Positions 40,480 through 50,570 are shown, numbered from the stretch's first letter. The stretch is 64,000 nt of DNA from Pontibacter litorisediminis (GCF_029360645.1 NZ_JARDUA010000001.1:744001-808000), one strand, 5' to 3'. Notes: generated from the letters alone by a model not told the origin. Numbers and translations: made by a program.

Positions 40480-43400
40480 ATGAGAAACAATTACGTATTC
40501 CTTCTACTGTTGCTGTTAGTCTGTTGGTGCGGCCCTGCAGTCGCACAACAGGTTAGTGTGAACGGCACGGTAACAGGCGCAGAGAACAACATTCCGCTAC
40601 CCGGCGTGAGTGTTATCGTGAAAGGTACTACCACAGGGGTAGCGACCAGTGCCGACGGTAATTATCAGATCAACGTTCCGAATGCGGATGCGGTGCTGAT
40701 CTTCCGCTTTTTGGGTTACGAGGCGAAAGAGGTGCCCGTGGGAAACCAGCGCGTGATAAACGTGCAGCTTAACCCTGACAACAAGCAACTGAAAGAGGTG
40801 GTGGTAACCGCTTTGGGTATAGAGCGGGAGGAGCGCTCGCTCGGCTATGCGACACAGGAGGTAAGTGGCGAGAACCTGACGCTTACCAAAGAGCAGAACG
40901 TGCTCGGCTCATTGGCCGGTAAAGTGGCCGGTGTGCAGGTAACAGGTGCCTCCGGCGCCAGCATGGGCGGTACCCAAAAGATCCAGATACGCGGCATCAA
41001 CTCCATTGTCGCCAACGGGAATCCTCTGATCGTGGTGGACGGTACCCCGATCTCTAACGAAAATTACTCCGGGAGCACAGGCGTGGACCTTGGTAACCTG
41101 GGCCAGGACATCAACCCGGAAGACATTGAGTCGGTGAACATACTGAAAGGCCCAGCTGCCTCGGCACTTTATGGTCTGCGTGGCCAGCATGGCGTGATCA
41201 TGATCACCACCAAAAAAGGGAAGCTCGGCTCCGATAAGGTGACCGTACAGCTCAATTCTGCTTTCTCGGTGGAGCGTGTGGGCAACATCATGCCGTACCA
41301 GAACATGTACGGTGGCGGTGGCAGCCAGAACTGGAGAACCCTTCCGAACGGCGACAAGTATGTGGATATCTCCTACGACGAGAGCTGGGGCCCTAGAATG
41401 GACGGCACCCTGGCACGCCAGATCTTCAGCTTCTATCCGCAAGATCCGACTTATGGTCAGTTAACTCCTTTTGTAGCGCATCCCGATAACATCAAGGACT
41501 ACTACGAAACAGGCCACACCCTGAACAATGGCATCACTATTACAGGCGGCAGCGACAAAGCGACTTACCGCATTAGCGCCAACGACACCCGTATTGAAGG
41601 GGTGGAACCGAATACCTGGTTGAAACGCCATAACATCGGAACTAGCATTAGCGTGAAGCTGCACGAAAAGCTCACCGCCTCTACCAACATCAACTATGCC
41701 GGCAACAGTGCCCAGCGCCCTGAGCAGGGTTCTGAGGATGGGGCCCGCTACCTGGGCCAGTGGTTTCAACGCAACATGGACATGAAGCGCCTGAAAGACT
41801 ACAAGTATGCCGACGGTACTTTCCTGCACTGGAACCTCAGAAGGCCAAGCTCCACTACCGGCGAGGTGACCAACTTTAAGCCACTGTACTGGAACAACCC
41901 ATACTTCGAGGCTTACGAAAACACCTCCAACGATAGCCGTAGCCGTTTGTTTGGCGATATCGGTCTCTCCTATCAGCTGTTGCCAGAGTTAAAGCTGAGT
42001 GGCTTTATCCGCAACGACGCCTATACCCAGAGCCTGGAGTCTAGGACCGCCTTCGGTGGCAAAGATGTGCCCGGTTACTCCGTTGCCAAGTACCAGAACA
42101 GAGAAACCAACTACGAGTTCATGGCGCAGTACATGAAAGAATGGGGCGATTTCTCCCTGAACGGCCACTTTGGTGCTAACCTGTTTGACTATGAATACAG
42201 CTACACCTCGCAGGCAACTGCTGGCGGCTTGTCCTCCCCTGGTTATTACAACATCGCAGCCTCTATTGACAGACCAACCAGCGGAAGAGAAAACTACCCT
42301 TCTTACTTAGCGAAGAAGCAGATTGTCAGCGGTTTCGGCATGGTTTCATTGGGGTATAAAGACACCTACTATCTGGACGGGTCGCTAAGAAGAGACCATT
42401 CCTCTACTCTACCAGACCCTTATTGGTATCCGTCGCTTTCGGGCAGCTTTGTATTCAGCGAGCTGCTTGCCTGGAACCCGCTTTCTTTCGGTAAAGTCAG
42501 GTTGAGTTATGCAGAGGCCGGATCGGATGTATCGATCTACAGAACGTCCAACGACTATGGTGTTGGCGGAATTTATAGCGGTGTGAACACACTTACTGTA
42601 CCGAATACGCTGAACAACCCGAACCTGAGGCCGGCTTTCTCCCGCGGGTACGAGGCTGGTATCGACCTGAAGTTTTTCCAGGACCGTTTGGGTGTTGACT
42701 TCACCTACTACCATCAGAAGAACAAGGACCAGACCATTATACTTCCGGTTTCTGGAGCAAGCGGCTATGGCTCAACCTTTATCAATGCCGGCCTCATCGA
42801 GAACAAGGGTATAGAACTGACCTTAACCGCTACGCCGATCCAGAGCGATTTCTTCACCTGGAACTCTACCCTGAACCTGAACAGAAACAGGAACAAGATC
42901 CTGAAACTGTACCCTGGCGTTGACGCTTACCTGCTGGGCTCCACCACTTATTCCAGCACATCCAGCTACCTGTATGCCTATGAAGGCGAGGAGTTCGGTA
43001 GCTTGGTGGGACAAGCCTACCAGCGCGACGAGGACACCGGTAAGATCCTGATCAACAAGAGCGGTATTCCGCTTTATACTACGGCCACACACAACTTTGG
43101 CAGCGTACTGCCAGACTTTACAGGCGGTTTCCAGAACTCTTTCAGAGTGTGGAAGTTTGACGTGGGCGCCATGGTGGACTTCATGGTGGGTGGCCAGTTC
43201 TTCAGCCGCTCCAAGATGCTTGCCGTAAGAACCGGTCTTGATCCGATTACGGTTGCCACTAACGACAAAGGCAAGAACGTACGCGACGCCGTGGAAGACG
43301 GTGGTGGTGTGAGAGTGGATGGCGTATACGCACCGGGCACCGTGATTGATGGCGTAGACGTAAGCGGCCGGGAGGCTACTGTCTATGTGAACCCTCAGAC

Positions 43401-43698
43401 CTACTACGGCACCACAGCCAGAAGAATCTACGAGGACTGGCTATACGATGCTTCTTACGTGAAGCTGCGCGAACTGCGCGTGGGCTATACACTGGATAAG
43501 TCTGTACTGGGCAACCTGCCGGTAGAAAGAATCGGCATCGCCCTTATAGCCCGTAACCCGGCGATGATCTGGCAGAAAGCACCTAAAGGCCTCGACCCAT
43601 CCGAGCTATCCACCGGAAGCCAGTCCATTGGCTGGTACGAGTCCGGGCAGTTGCCAACCGTGCGCTCTTATGGTGTTAACCTCAACATTACCTTTTAA
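40480..43698 (+). CDS. SusC/RagA-type TonB-dependent transporter
   Basis: From the ATG at 40480 the precursor has 1072 residues; an ATG at 40411 would put 23 odd hydrophobic residues before the signal peptide. After the signal (cleavage near VAQQ) come a carboxypeptidase-D regulatory-like domain (about 25-105, with GVSVIVKGTTTGVAT), a TonB-box-like segment (KEVVVTALGIEREE), the plug (VAGVQVTGASGASMGG, IVVDGTPI) and a 22-strand barrel ending in LNITF. It imports oligomers across the outer membrane with its SusD partner, whose gene starts 11 bp downstream. The substrate is suggested by the amino-sugar genes around it. Confidence 0.95.
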   Translation: MRNNYVFLLLLLLVCWCGPAVAQQVSVNGTVTGAENNIPLPGVSVIVKGTTTGVATSADGNYQINVPNADAVLIFRFLGYEAKEVPVGNQRVINVQLNPDNKQLKEVVVTALGIEREERSLGYATQEVSGENLTLTKEQNVLGSLAGKVAGVQVTGASGASMGGTQKIQIRGINSIVANGNPLIVVDGTPISNENYSGSTGVDLGNLGQDINPEDIESVNILKGPAASALYGLRGQHGVIMITTKKGKLGSDKVTVQLNSAFSVERVGNIMPYQNMYGGGGSQNWRTLPNGDKYVDISYDESWGPRMDGTLARQIFSFYPQDPTYGQLTPFVAHPDNIKDYYETGHTLNNGITITGGSDKATYRISANDTRIEGVEPNTWLKRHNIGTSISVKLHEKLTASTNINYAGNSAQRPEQGSEDGARYLGQWFQRNMDMKRLKDYKYADGTFLHWNLRRPSSTTGEVTNFKPLYWNNPYFEAYENTSNDSRSRLFGDIGLSYQLLPELKLSGFIRNDAYTQSLESRTAFGGKDVPGYSVAKYQNRETNYEFMAQYMKEWGDFSLNGHFGANLFDYEYSYTSQATAGGLSSPGYYNIAASIDRPTSGRENYPSYLAKKQIVSGFGMVSLGYKDTYYLDGSLRRDHSSTLPDPYWYPSLSGSFVFSELLAWNPLSFGKVRLSYAEAGSDVSIYRTSNDYGVGGIYSGVNTLTVPNTLNNPNLRPAFSRGYEAGIDLKFFQDRLGVDFTYYHQKNKDQTIILPVSGASGYGSTFINAGLIENKGIELTLTATPIQSDFFTWNSTLNLNRNRNKILKLYPGVDAYLLGSTTYSSTSSYLYAYEGEEFGSLVGQAYQRDEDTGKILINKSGIPLYTTATHNFGSVLPDFTGGFQNSFRVWKFDVGAMVDFMVGGQFFSRSKMLAVRTGLDPITVATNDKGKNVRDAVEDGGGVRVDGVYAPGTVIDGVDVSGREATVYVNPQTYYGTTARRIYEDWLYDASYVKLRELRVGYTLDKSVLGNLPVERIGIALIARNPAMIWQKAPKGLDPSELSTGSQSIGWYESGQLPTVRSYGVNLNITF

Positions 43699-43709
43699 TT
43701 CGATTCAAT

Positions 43710-45107
43710 ATGAAGAAGAAGTTATATATCGTACTAATGTCGTGTCTCGGGCTGTGGAGCTGTGAGGATTTCGACGACCTGAACGTGAACCCGAACCTAC
43801 CCAGTGAGGCATCGGGCACCCAATTGATTGCTAATGCGGCACTGGCGCTTCCCGATTTAAGCTCGTCGCCTACCGGAGAGTTTCTGGCGCAGTACCTGGC
43901 CGAGACACAGTATGTAACGTCATCGCTCTACCCGGCCGGCGGCACCAGCTTTTATTGGCTGTACGAAGGCCCGCTTATGAACCTGCAGTCTGTGCTGGAC
44001 AACGCGGAGAAGCTGAGTGCAAACGATGGCCCCATTGCAAACCAGCTGGCGGTGGCTAAGATTCTGAAGGCCTACTACTTCTGGCACATTACGGACCGAT
44101 GGGGAGACGTGCCTTATACCGAGGCACTGCAGGGGGCGCAAAACTTCACCCCGAAGTATGACTCACAGGAATCCATCTATAACAGCCTGTTTACGCTCTT
44201 GGATGAGGCGGAGGCGCAAATTGTGGCGGGCAGCATCACCAACGACATTGTTTACGGAGGTGACATGGCCAAGTGGAAGAAACTGGCTAATACGATTCGG
44301 CTGTTGATGGCGCTTCGCCTGTCGGAGGTAGACGCTGCGAAAGGCAGTGAAGAGTTTAACGAGGCGTTAGAAGCCGGAATCATGGCCTCTAACAACGACA
44401 ACTTGGTCTTCCGCCATTTGGCAGAGGCAAACAACCAGAGCTACTGGTATGGCCAGTGGGTTGTTCAGAACCGTGAGTGGTGGGCGTTAACAGAAACATT
44501 GGTGGATGAGATGAAGCCAGTAAATGACCCCCGCCTGGAAGTATACGGCCAGCCTGCAAGAAAAACGAAGGAATATGTAGGCCTGACGTTCGGTGAGACA
44601 GAAAACATGAACACCGACGACTACTCACTGCTCGGCCAGGCTATTTATGCACAAGATGCCCCTGTTTACCTCGTTACCTATGCGCAGGCCCTTTTTGCGA
44701 AGGCAGAGGCCGCCAAGCGCGGATGGATACCAGGCGGCGATGCCGAGGCGGAGGCGCTGTACAACGAGGCGATCGAGCAATCGGTGATGCAGTGGACGGG
44801 AAGCACTGAGGGTGTGGAAGAGCTGCTCGCGCAGCCTGAAGTGACCTACGACCCAGCCAGGGCGATAGAGCAGATTGCTACGCAGCGCTGGATACACCTG
44901 TTCATGCACGGGTATGAAGCCTGGGCTGAGTACAGAAGAACCGGCTACCCGAACGACCTGGTGGCTCCTGGCGGCGCAGCTGTTCCAAACAGACAGATGT
45001 ACCCGGCACTGGAGGCATCCAACAACACCGCTAACTATAACGAGGCAGTACAACGCCAGTTCGGCGGTAACGACGGCCTGTATGGTCAACTATGGTGGGA
45101 TAAGTAA
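43710..45107 (+). CDS. SusD/RagB-type outer-membrane lipoprotein
   Basis: A 465-residue lipoprotein (lipidated cysteine in GLWSCEDF, Cys18). The TPR-like helical framework and the motifs AKILKAYYFWHITDRWGDVPY and the later QRWIHLFMHGYEAWAEYRRTGYP are those of the PF12771 (SusD-like 2) branch. It caps the SusC pore and binds the incoming ligand at the cell surface. Co-transcribed with susC. A strong bidirectional terminator follows at 45122-45159. Confidence 0.95.
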   Translation: MKKKLYIVLMSCLGLWSCEDFDDLNVNPNLPSEASGTQLIANAALALPDLSSSPTGEFLAQYLAETQYVTSSLYPAGGTSFYWLYEGPLMNLQSVLDNAEKLSANDGPIANQLAVAKILKAYYFWHITDRWGDVPYTEALQGAQNFTPKYDSQESIYNSLFTLLDEAEAQIVAGSITNDIVYGGDMAKWKKLANTIRLLMALRLSEVDAAKGSEEFNEALEAGIMASNNDNLVFRHLAEANNQSYWYGQWVVQNREWWALTETLVDEMKPVNDPRLEVYGQPARKTKEYVGLTFGETENMNTDDYSLLGQAIYAQDAPVYLVTYAQALFAKAEAAKRGWIPGGDAEAEALYNEAIEQSVMQWTGSTEGVEELLAQPEVTYDPARAIEQIATQRWIHLFMHGYEAWAEYRRTGYPNDLVAPGGAAVPNRQMYPALEASNNTANYNEAVQRQFGGNDGLYGQLWWDK

Positions 45108-45121
45108 TCCTACATAAACAT

Positions 45122-45159
45122 AAAAAAGCCGCCCCGAAAATTTCCGGGGCGGCTTTTTT
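45122..45159. terminator. Bidirectional intrinsic terminator
   Basis: Arms 45122-45136 and 45145-45159 pair perfectly; A6 and T6 flank the GC-rich core. Shared by the SusD gene and the convergent GH9 gene. Confidence 0.95.
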
Positions 45160-45224
45160 ATTGCCGTTACAGTACGTGTGGCTTTTGCCGCAACAAGCCT
45201 TGCTACAAGCGAACACAGTTTTTG

Positions 45225-47036
45225 CTACCGTGCCTCCTTTTTGGCTCTCTTACTTTCTGAGTTCCCAGCCTGCCTCTTCCCCTCCTCCTGCATGGCCGAG
45301 AGGTAATACGTCAGGCTAGCAGTGCCATCCATGGTGGGCTCGTTGGTAGAGTAGTCGCCGAAATCATCGTGGTATACCACCAGGTCCGATTGAAAAGCGC
45401 TGTACTCATCAGGTGCCATCAGGGTGAGGCCGCGCAAGTTGTTGTAGATACTGCCGTATACCGGTCCGTCCACCAGGCCGCCGTCCAGCCTGTAGTTGTG
45501 CAGCAGCGTTAGCGAAGAGTGCGGGTGCTCCGGGTAGTCCCCATTCTCCGGCAGGCCCACAATCATGCTGGTGCCCCACGGGTTGGCGCCGAACAGCCAG
45601 TCGCGCAGGCTCGCTTCCATGTCCTCATACGTTGTATCGCCGGTAAGCTGGCGGTACAGGTGGCTTTGGGTAAGTATGGCTGCCACCAAGTTGTTGGAGC
45701 ACCAGATAAACGGCACCCCCATCTGAAAGGCATTGCCTTTGCCGCGCTGATACACACCCTCCAGCCCCTGGCGCAGGAAATCAACAAACTGCTCCTCATC
45801 CTGTGCTTTGCTGCTGGCCAGGTAGTAATGCCCCAGGTTCAGGAACGGGTACCACTGGTAATGGCGGGCAGTGTCGGCCCCCATCCAAGGCGTTACCGGC
45901 TCCTGCCGGCCAAACTCCTGCGCCTGCTGCAGGTATGCAGCATTACCGGTGAAACGAGCCAGCTGTGCCGCTGCCAGTTCCATGTCATCCACCCAGTTAT
46001 CTTCCTCATAAAAGTATGGCGCGCTGCCTGGTGCTGTCTGGCTCACCCCCGGTTTAGACAAACCATAGGAAAAAGCCTGCCGCGCTCGGCTGCGGAGGGT
46101 ATCGGCGTAAGCGCCATCATACTTTTGCAGCAGCTCCGCCCCCAGCATAAAGGCCGACGTATACTTGCCAGCCGTGCTGGCTGCCCCGGTGGCGCGGTTC
46201 TTATACTTCATTCCCTGTGGTTCGCCGGTGATAAAGTATACCGGGCGCTGTTTGCCCTTGCCATAGTTTACTTGGTCCTTGTTTGGCAACCGGAAACCGG
46301 CATGGTCGCGGTCGTCGGCAATTTGGTTATACATCTGGTCTTTGCCAGGGTACATTCGCAGCAGCCAGTCCAGGCCCCATTTGGCCTCATCTAAGATGTC
46401 AGGAATGCCGTTGCTGCCCGGCAAGCCGCTGGCATCGTGCTCGTCGCCAAAGGCCCCCGGATTATGCTCATAGGCAAACAGCAGCTGAAACGTAGCGTTG
46501 GCCGAGGTGGCCACGTACTGCAGGTAATCGCTGGCGTCGTGCCAGCCTCCCACCACATTCACATAAGCCGAGTCGGCAGCTGGGTGAAATACCCGGAAGC
46601 CATCGGCCACGTGGCAGGAATCCCGCAAGAACGGGTTATAGCCACAGCGCTGCTGGCGCATGTAGCGCAGCACAAAGTCCGCGGTATGATCGTACACATC
46701 ACTGCCGATGCGGAACGTGGGTGATTTCGCAGCACCCGCCTCGATGTAGTAGCTCCCCTCCTGCGAAAAGCCTGAGAAATCGAGCCGGGTGGTGCTGCCA
46801 AAAGCGGCGTAAGCGCCGTGGTTCTCTAACTGCTTGGACCGGTATACCACTTTGTGGGTGCGGGCATCGCGCAGCCTGAACTTCTTTACCCGCTTTCCTT
46901 CCTCCTTGCTGGCCCACACGGCCACTTTGCGGCTTTCAGGCAAATAGCCTAGCTGGTTTATCCTGACCCAAGCCGTTTGCGCCAGGAGCGTCGGAGAGCA
47001 GGCGAGTACCAGGAGCAACAGTAAAAGTTTTTTCAT
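45225..47036 (-). CDS. GH9 family glycoside hydrolase, secreted
   Basis: A 603-residue exported enzyme with a signal peptide (cleavage near LLAQ). An immunoglobulin-like CelD_N domain (about 22-110) precedes the (alpha/alpha)6 catalytic domain. The base/nucleophile region reads GGWHDASDYLQY with Asp167 and Asp170, where classical cellulases have DAGD, and the catalytic acid is Glu566 in STNEPTMDGTASL. GH9 is mostly endoglucanases but also includes exo-beta-D-glucosaminidases, which would fit the neighbouring ROK regulator and glucosamine-6-phosphate deaminase. Substrate is not settled. It is divergent from the ROK gene, with a large inverted repeat between them. Confidence 0.9.
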   Translation of the reverse strand: MKKLLLLLLVLACSPTLLAQTAWVRINQLGYLPESRKVAVWASKEEGKRVKKFRLRDARTHKVVYRSKQLENHGAYAAFGSTTRLDFSGFSQEGSYYIEAGAAKSPTFRIGSDVYDHTADFVLRYMRQQRCGYNPFLRDSCHVADGFRVFHPAADSAYVNVVGGWHDASDYLQYVATSANATFQLLFAYEHNPGAFGDEHDASGLPGSNGIPDILDEAKWGLDWLLRMYPGKDQMYNQIADDRDHAGFRLPNKDQVNYGKGKQRPVYFITGEPQGMKYKNRATGAASTAGKYTSAFMLGAELLQKYDGAYADTLRSRARQAFSYGLSKPGVSQTAPGSAPYFYEEDNWVDDMELAAAQLARFTGNAAYLQQAQEFGRQEPVTPWMGADTARHYQWYPFLNLGHYYLASSKAQDEEQFVDFLRQGLEGVYQRGKGNAFQMGVPFIWCSNNLVAAILTQSHLYRQLTGDTTYEDMEASLRDWLFGANPWGTSMIVGLPENGDYPEHPHSSLTLLHNYRLDGGLVDGPVYGSIYNNLRGLTLMAPDEYSAFQSDLVVYHDDFGDYSTNEPTMDGTASLTYYLSAMQEEGKRQAGNSESKRAKKEAR

Positions 47037-47157
47037 GTTTGGACGAAATAGCTGTTTCAGGACTCAAATTAACTAACGGCAGCCAAAAGGCAAGTATAGT
47101 GGTGACAACATAGAGGTTTGTATTCTTTTTTTGTCTTAGGAACAGACTTATTAAAAA

Positions 47158-47190
47158 TTTTTTATAAAAGTTTTTTACTTTTATAAAAAA
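47158..47190. promoter_or_regulatory. AT-rich 14-bp inverted repeat, probable ROK operator
   Basis: Arms 47158-47171 (TTTTTTATAAAAGT) and 47177-47190 are perfectly complementary around TTTTT. The position, between the divergent GH9 and ROK-regulator genes, and the AT-rich character resemble NagC/Mlc-type operators. It lacks a GC core, so a terminator is unlikely. Confidence 0.6.
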
Positions 47191-47232
47191 CTTCGGTATA
47201 ATTGTAGCGATAGGTTTTATAGCGCTTCGTGC

Positions 47233-48483
47233 ATGAGTACCCTGACATCCCATACCGAACAGCTGGAATCGCTCAACAACGTTGAGCGGAAGAAATTTTT
47301 ACAGAAAGTAAAGATCATCCGGCACCTGTATGTGAAGGGAGCTCGCACTAACGCCGACATTTGCTCTCGCTTCAACATCAGCTCCCCTACTTCTATGGGG
47401 TTATTAGGTGAGTTAATCTCAGAGGGGCTGGTGGAGAAGCAGGGGCTCGGCAAATCAGTGGGCGGGCGTAAACCCGACCTCTATGGCCTGCGCAGCAACT
47501 CCCTTTTCGTGCTCAGCATCGACATGGACCGCTTCAGCACCCGCCTGGCGATCATGGACAACAACAACAACCTGGTTTCCCCTATCCGTACCTACAGCTA
47601 TACCTTGCGCGAAGATTTAACGGGCCTGGACATGCTCTGCGGTTGGGTACAGGAACTGATCACCTCATCCGGCATAGCTCCGCAAAAGCTGGTGGGCATT
47701 GGCCTGAGCATGCCGGGCCTGGTGGCGAGCAAAGCGGGGGACTCCCGCACTTACCTGAGAACCGATGTGCTGGAAGAGTCGCTGCAGGAGCTGCTGAGCC
47801 GCAAGTTGGGCAAGCCGGTCTTTATTCAGAACGACGTGAAAAGTGCCGCCCTGGCTGAGCTCCGCTTTGGCCAGGCACAGGGCAAGCAGGACGTGCTCGT
47901 GATTTCCATTGACTGGGGCGTGGGCACGGGCGTGGTGATGGATGGAAGGCTGCGCGGTGGGGCCCTGGGCTTTGCCGGGGAGTTTGGCCACATACCGCTC
48001 GTGGAGAACGGCACCCTTTGCCACTGCGGCAAACGCGGCTGCCTCGAAACGCTCGCCTCTGGTGTGGCACTGGCCCGCACCGCCCGTGAGGGCATCCGAG
48101 CAGGGCAGAAGTCTATTCTAAGCAAACTAACAGAAGAGGAACTGGAGCAACTGGAGCCGCAGCAAATTATTTACGCCGCACAGCAAGGCGATCAGTTTGC
48201 CATAAACCTCCTCTCGCAAACGGGAGTGAACCTGGGCAAAGGCATTGCCATCCTGATTCAACTGTTCAACCCTGAGCTGGTCATACTTGGCGGCAAGATG
48301 GCTGAGGCCGGTCAACTGCTCACCACACCTATCCAACAATCCATCAACACCTATTGCATGGCACAGCTGCGCGAGTCCACGAGCATCGCGCTGTCTACCC
48401 TTGGGCAGCAGGCCAACATGATGGGGGCCACGGCCACGGTGCTGGAGAACATACTGGAGCAGCAATTGGAGCAGGCCCGGTAA
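47233..48483 (+). CDS. ROK-family transcriptional regulator (NagC/Mlc type)
   Basis: A 416-residue repressor. An N-terminal winged helix (about 15-80, NADICSRFNISSPTSMGLLGEL) is joined to a ROK sugar-kinase-like domain (about 90-400) with the zinc motif CHCGKRGCLE, typical of NagC/Mlc, and the sugar-site GEFGHIPL. It probably senses an amino sugar or its phosphate and controls the divergent GH9 gene and the downstream nagB fusion, which starts 36 bp after its stop. The candidate operator is the inverted repeat at 47158-47190. The effector is inferred from context. Confidence 0.93.
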   Translation: MSTLTSHTEQLESLNNVERKKFLQKVKIIRHLYVKGARTNADICSRFNISSPTSMGLLGELISEGLVEKQGLGKSVGGRKPDLYGLRSNSLFVLSIDMDRFSTRLAIMDNNNNLVSPIRTYSYTLREDLTGLDMLCGWVQELITSSGIAPQKLVGIGLSMPGLVASKAGDSRTYLRTDVLEESLQELLSRKLGKPVFIQNDVKSAALAELRFGQAQGKQDVLVISIDWGVGTGVVMDGRLRGGALGFAGEFGHIPLVENGTLCHCGKRGCLETLASGVALARTAREGIRAGQKSILSKLTEEELEQLEPQQIIYAAQQGDQFAINLLSQTGVNLGKGIAILIQLFNPELVILGGKMAEAGQLLTTPIQQSINTYCMAQLRESTSIALSTLGQQANMMGATATVLENILEQQLEQAR

Positions 48484-48519
48484 AAATTAAAACTGAGGTA
48501 AAACAAAGTATAACGCATT

Positions 48520-50487
48520 ATGCATCCACTTAAAAACAACGTTGCCTTTAACCCGCAACAACGCGCACCACGACTAAACCTACTGGAAGAAACCCGTTTT
48601 GAGAAGCTTCCGGTAACAGTATTCCCCGATCAGCACACGGCCTCTGTAAAGGTGGCACAACGCATTGCCTCCCTGATCCGCAGCAAGCAGGACGAAGGCC
48701 AGCAGGCAGTTCTGGGGCTGGCCACCGGCGCCACACCGGTGGGGGTGTATGCTGAGTTGGTGAGGATGCACCGCGAGGAAGGCCTGAGCTTCCGCAACGT
48801 AATCACCTTTAACCTGGACGAGTACTACCCGATGCAGCCCGACGCGGCCCAGAGCTACGTCACGTTCATGAACGAGAACCTTTTCAATCATATCGATATT
48901 GACAAGGACAACGTGCACATCCCGGACGGAACGCTGCCGAAGGAAGAGATACATGAATACTGCCTGAGCTACGAGCGCAAGATTGAGGAAGTAGGCGGTT
49001 TGGATCTGCAGATACTGGGTATCGGACGTACGGGCCACATTGGCTTTAACGAACCGGGTTCTGCGCCCAACTCGGGCACGCGCCTGGTGACGCTGGACGA
49101 CCTGACCCGCCGCGACGCCGCCCGCGACTTCGGTGGCAAGGAAAACGTGCCGACCAAGGCCATCACCATGGGTATCGGCACCATTTTCAAAGCGCGCGAG
49201 ATCATCCTGATGGCCTGGAGCCAGAAGAAAGCACCGATCATCAAGAAAGCGGTGGAGGGTGAGATGTCGAGCGAGGTGCCGGCAACGTACCTGCAGCTCT
49301 CCAACAACGTGGAGTTTGTGCTGGACGCGGAGGCGGCCTCTGAGCTGACGCGCTTTAACACGCCATGGCTGGTGAAAGACTGCGTATGGGACATACAGAT
49401 GCGCAAGAAAGCCGTGATCTGGCTATCGCAGCAGCTGAGAAAGCCAATCCTGAAACTGACGGAGGAGGACTATAACAACAACGGTATGGCGCAGCTGGCC
49501 ACCGAGTATGGCCCGGCTTATAACATCAACATCGACATCTTTAACAAGATGCAGCATACCATTACCGGATGGCCGGGTGGTAAGCCGAAGGCTGATGACA
49601 CCCAGCGCCCGGAGCGGGCGGAACCTGCCCAGAAGCGCGTGGTGATCTTCTCCCCTCACCCGGACGATGACGTGATCTCCATGGGAGGAACGTTTATCCG
49701 ACTGGTAGACCAGGGCCACGATGTGCATGTGGCGTACCAAACCTCCGGTAACACGGCTGTGTGGGACGATGACGTGCTGCGGTACGTAGAGTTTGCCATT
49801 GACTTTAACAAGAGCATTGGCAACGACACCTCCAAGCTGCAGCAGATTTACGATAACATGCGCGGTTTCATCGAGGAGAAGCTACCGAACCAGGTAGACA
49901 CCCAGGATATTCTGAATGTGAAGGGCTTTATCCGCAAGAGCGAGGCTTACGCCGGTGCCCGTTATGCCGGCCTGGAGGATGACCATATCCATTTCATGGC
50001 GCTGCCTTTCTACGAAACGGGCAAGCACAAAAAGAACTCTGTGTCTGATAAAGACATTAAGCTGACCATGGAGCTACTGCAGCGCGTGAAGCCGCACCAG
50101 GTATTTGCCGCCGGCGACTTTGCCGACCCGCACGGCACCCACATTGTTTGCTTCCGGATTATTGTGGAGGCCCTGCAACGGCTGAAAGAGGCCGGAGAGG
50201 CGTGGGTTGAGGACTGCTGGCTGTGGATGTACCGCGGTGCCTGGCACGAGTTTGAAACGCATGAAATTGAAATGGCTGTTCCGCTCTCGCCACAGGAAGT
50301 GGTGCGCAAGCGCCAGGCTATCTTCAAGCACCAATCCCAGAAAGACACGCCGGTTTTCCCGGGCGACGACTCGCGCGAGTTTTGGGTACGCGCCGAGGAG
50401 CGCAACCGCGAAACGGCAGAACAATATCATAACCTGGGCCTCGCCGATTACGAGGCCATGGAAGCATTCGTACGCTACAATTATTAA
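48520..50487 (+). CDS. nagB: Glucosamine-6-phosphate deaminase fused to a PIG-L (LmbE) deacetylase domain
   Basis: A 655-residue fusion. The N-terminal half (about 25-300) is a NagB deaminase with NLDEYY (98-103) and GIGRTGHIGFNEP (167-179), converting glucosamine-6-phosphate to fructose-6-phosphate and ammonia. The C-terminal half (about 370-640) is a PIG-L/LmbE-type domain with the zinc motif PHPDDD (379-384) and a DPHGTH motif, as in N-acetylglucosaminyl deacetylases. The pairing suggests deacetylation and deamination in one polypeptide, which could replace a separate NagA; none is seen here. The fusion is common in Bacteroidota. It follows the ROK gene closely and should be in one operon with it. 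Confidence 0.94.
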   Translation: MHPLKNNVAFNPQQRAPRLNLLEETRFEKLPVTVFPDQHTASVKVAQRIASLIRSKQDEGQQAVLGLATGATPVGVYAELVRMHREEGLSFRNVITFNLDEYYPMQPDAAQSYVTFMNENLFNHIDIDKDNVHIPDGTLPKEEIHEYCLSYERKIEEVGGLDLQILGIGRTGHIGFNEPGSAPNSGTRLVTLDDLTRRDAARDFGGKENVPTKAITMGIGTIFKAREIILMAWSQKKAPIIKKAVEGEMSSEVPATYLQLSNNVEFVLDAEAASELTRFNTPWLVKDCVWDIQMRKKAVIWLSQQLRKPILKLTEEDYNNNGMAQLATEYGPAYNINIDIFNKMQHTITGWPGGKPKADDTQRPERAEPAQKRVVIFSPHPDDDVISMGGTFIRLVDQGHDVHVAYQTSGNTAVWDDDVLRYVEFAIDFNKSIGNDTSKLQQIYDNMRGFIEEKLPNQVDTQDILNVKGFIRKSEAYAGARYAGLEDDHIHFMALPFYETGKHKKNSVSDKDIKLTMELLQRVKPHQVFAAGDFADPHGTHIVCFRIIVEALQRLKEAGEAWVEDCWLWMYRGAWHEFETHEIEMAVPLSPQEVVRKRQAIFKHQSQKDTPVFPGDDSREFWVRAEERNRETAEQYHNLGLADYEAMEAFVRYNY

Positions 50488-50541
50488 ACCACCCTCTCTC
50501 AAGGGTAAACACATAGGAATTAAGGTTTTTAGAGCTACGAA

Positions 50542-50570
50542 AAAGCCCGCTCAGTTTCTGAGCGGGCTTT
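50542..50570. terminator. Bidirectional intrinsic terminator
   Basis: Arms 50542-50554 and 50558-50570 (AAAGCCCGCTCAG with its complement) with a TTT loop and a T-rich tail. It lies between the nagB fusion and the convergent DUF3078 gene. Confidence 0.92.
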
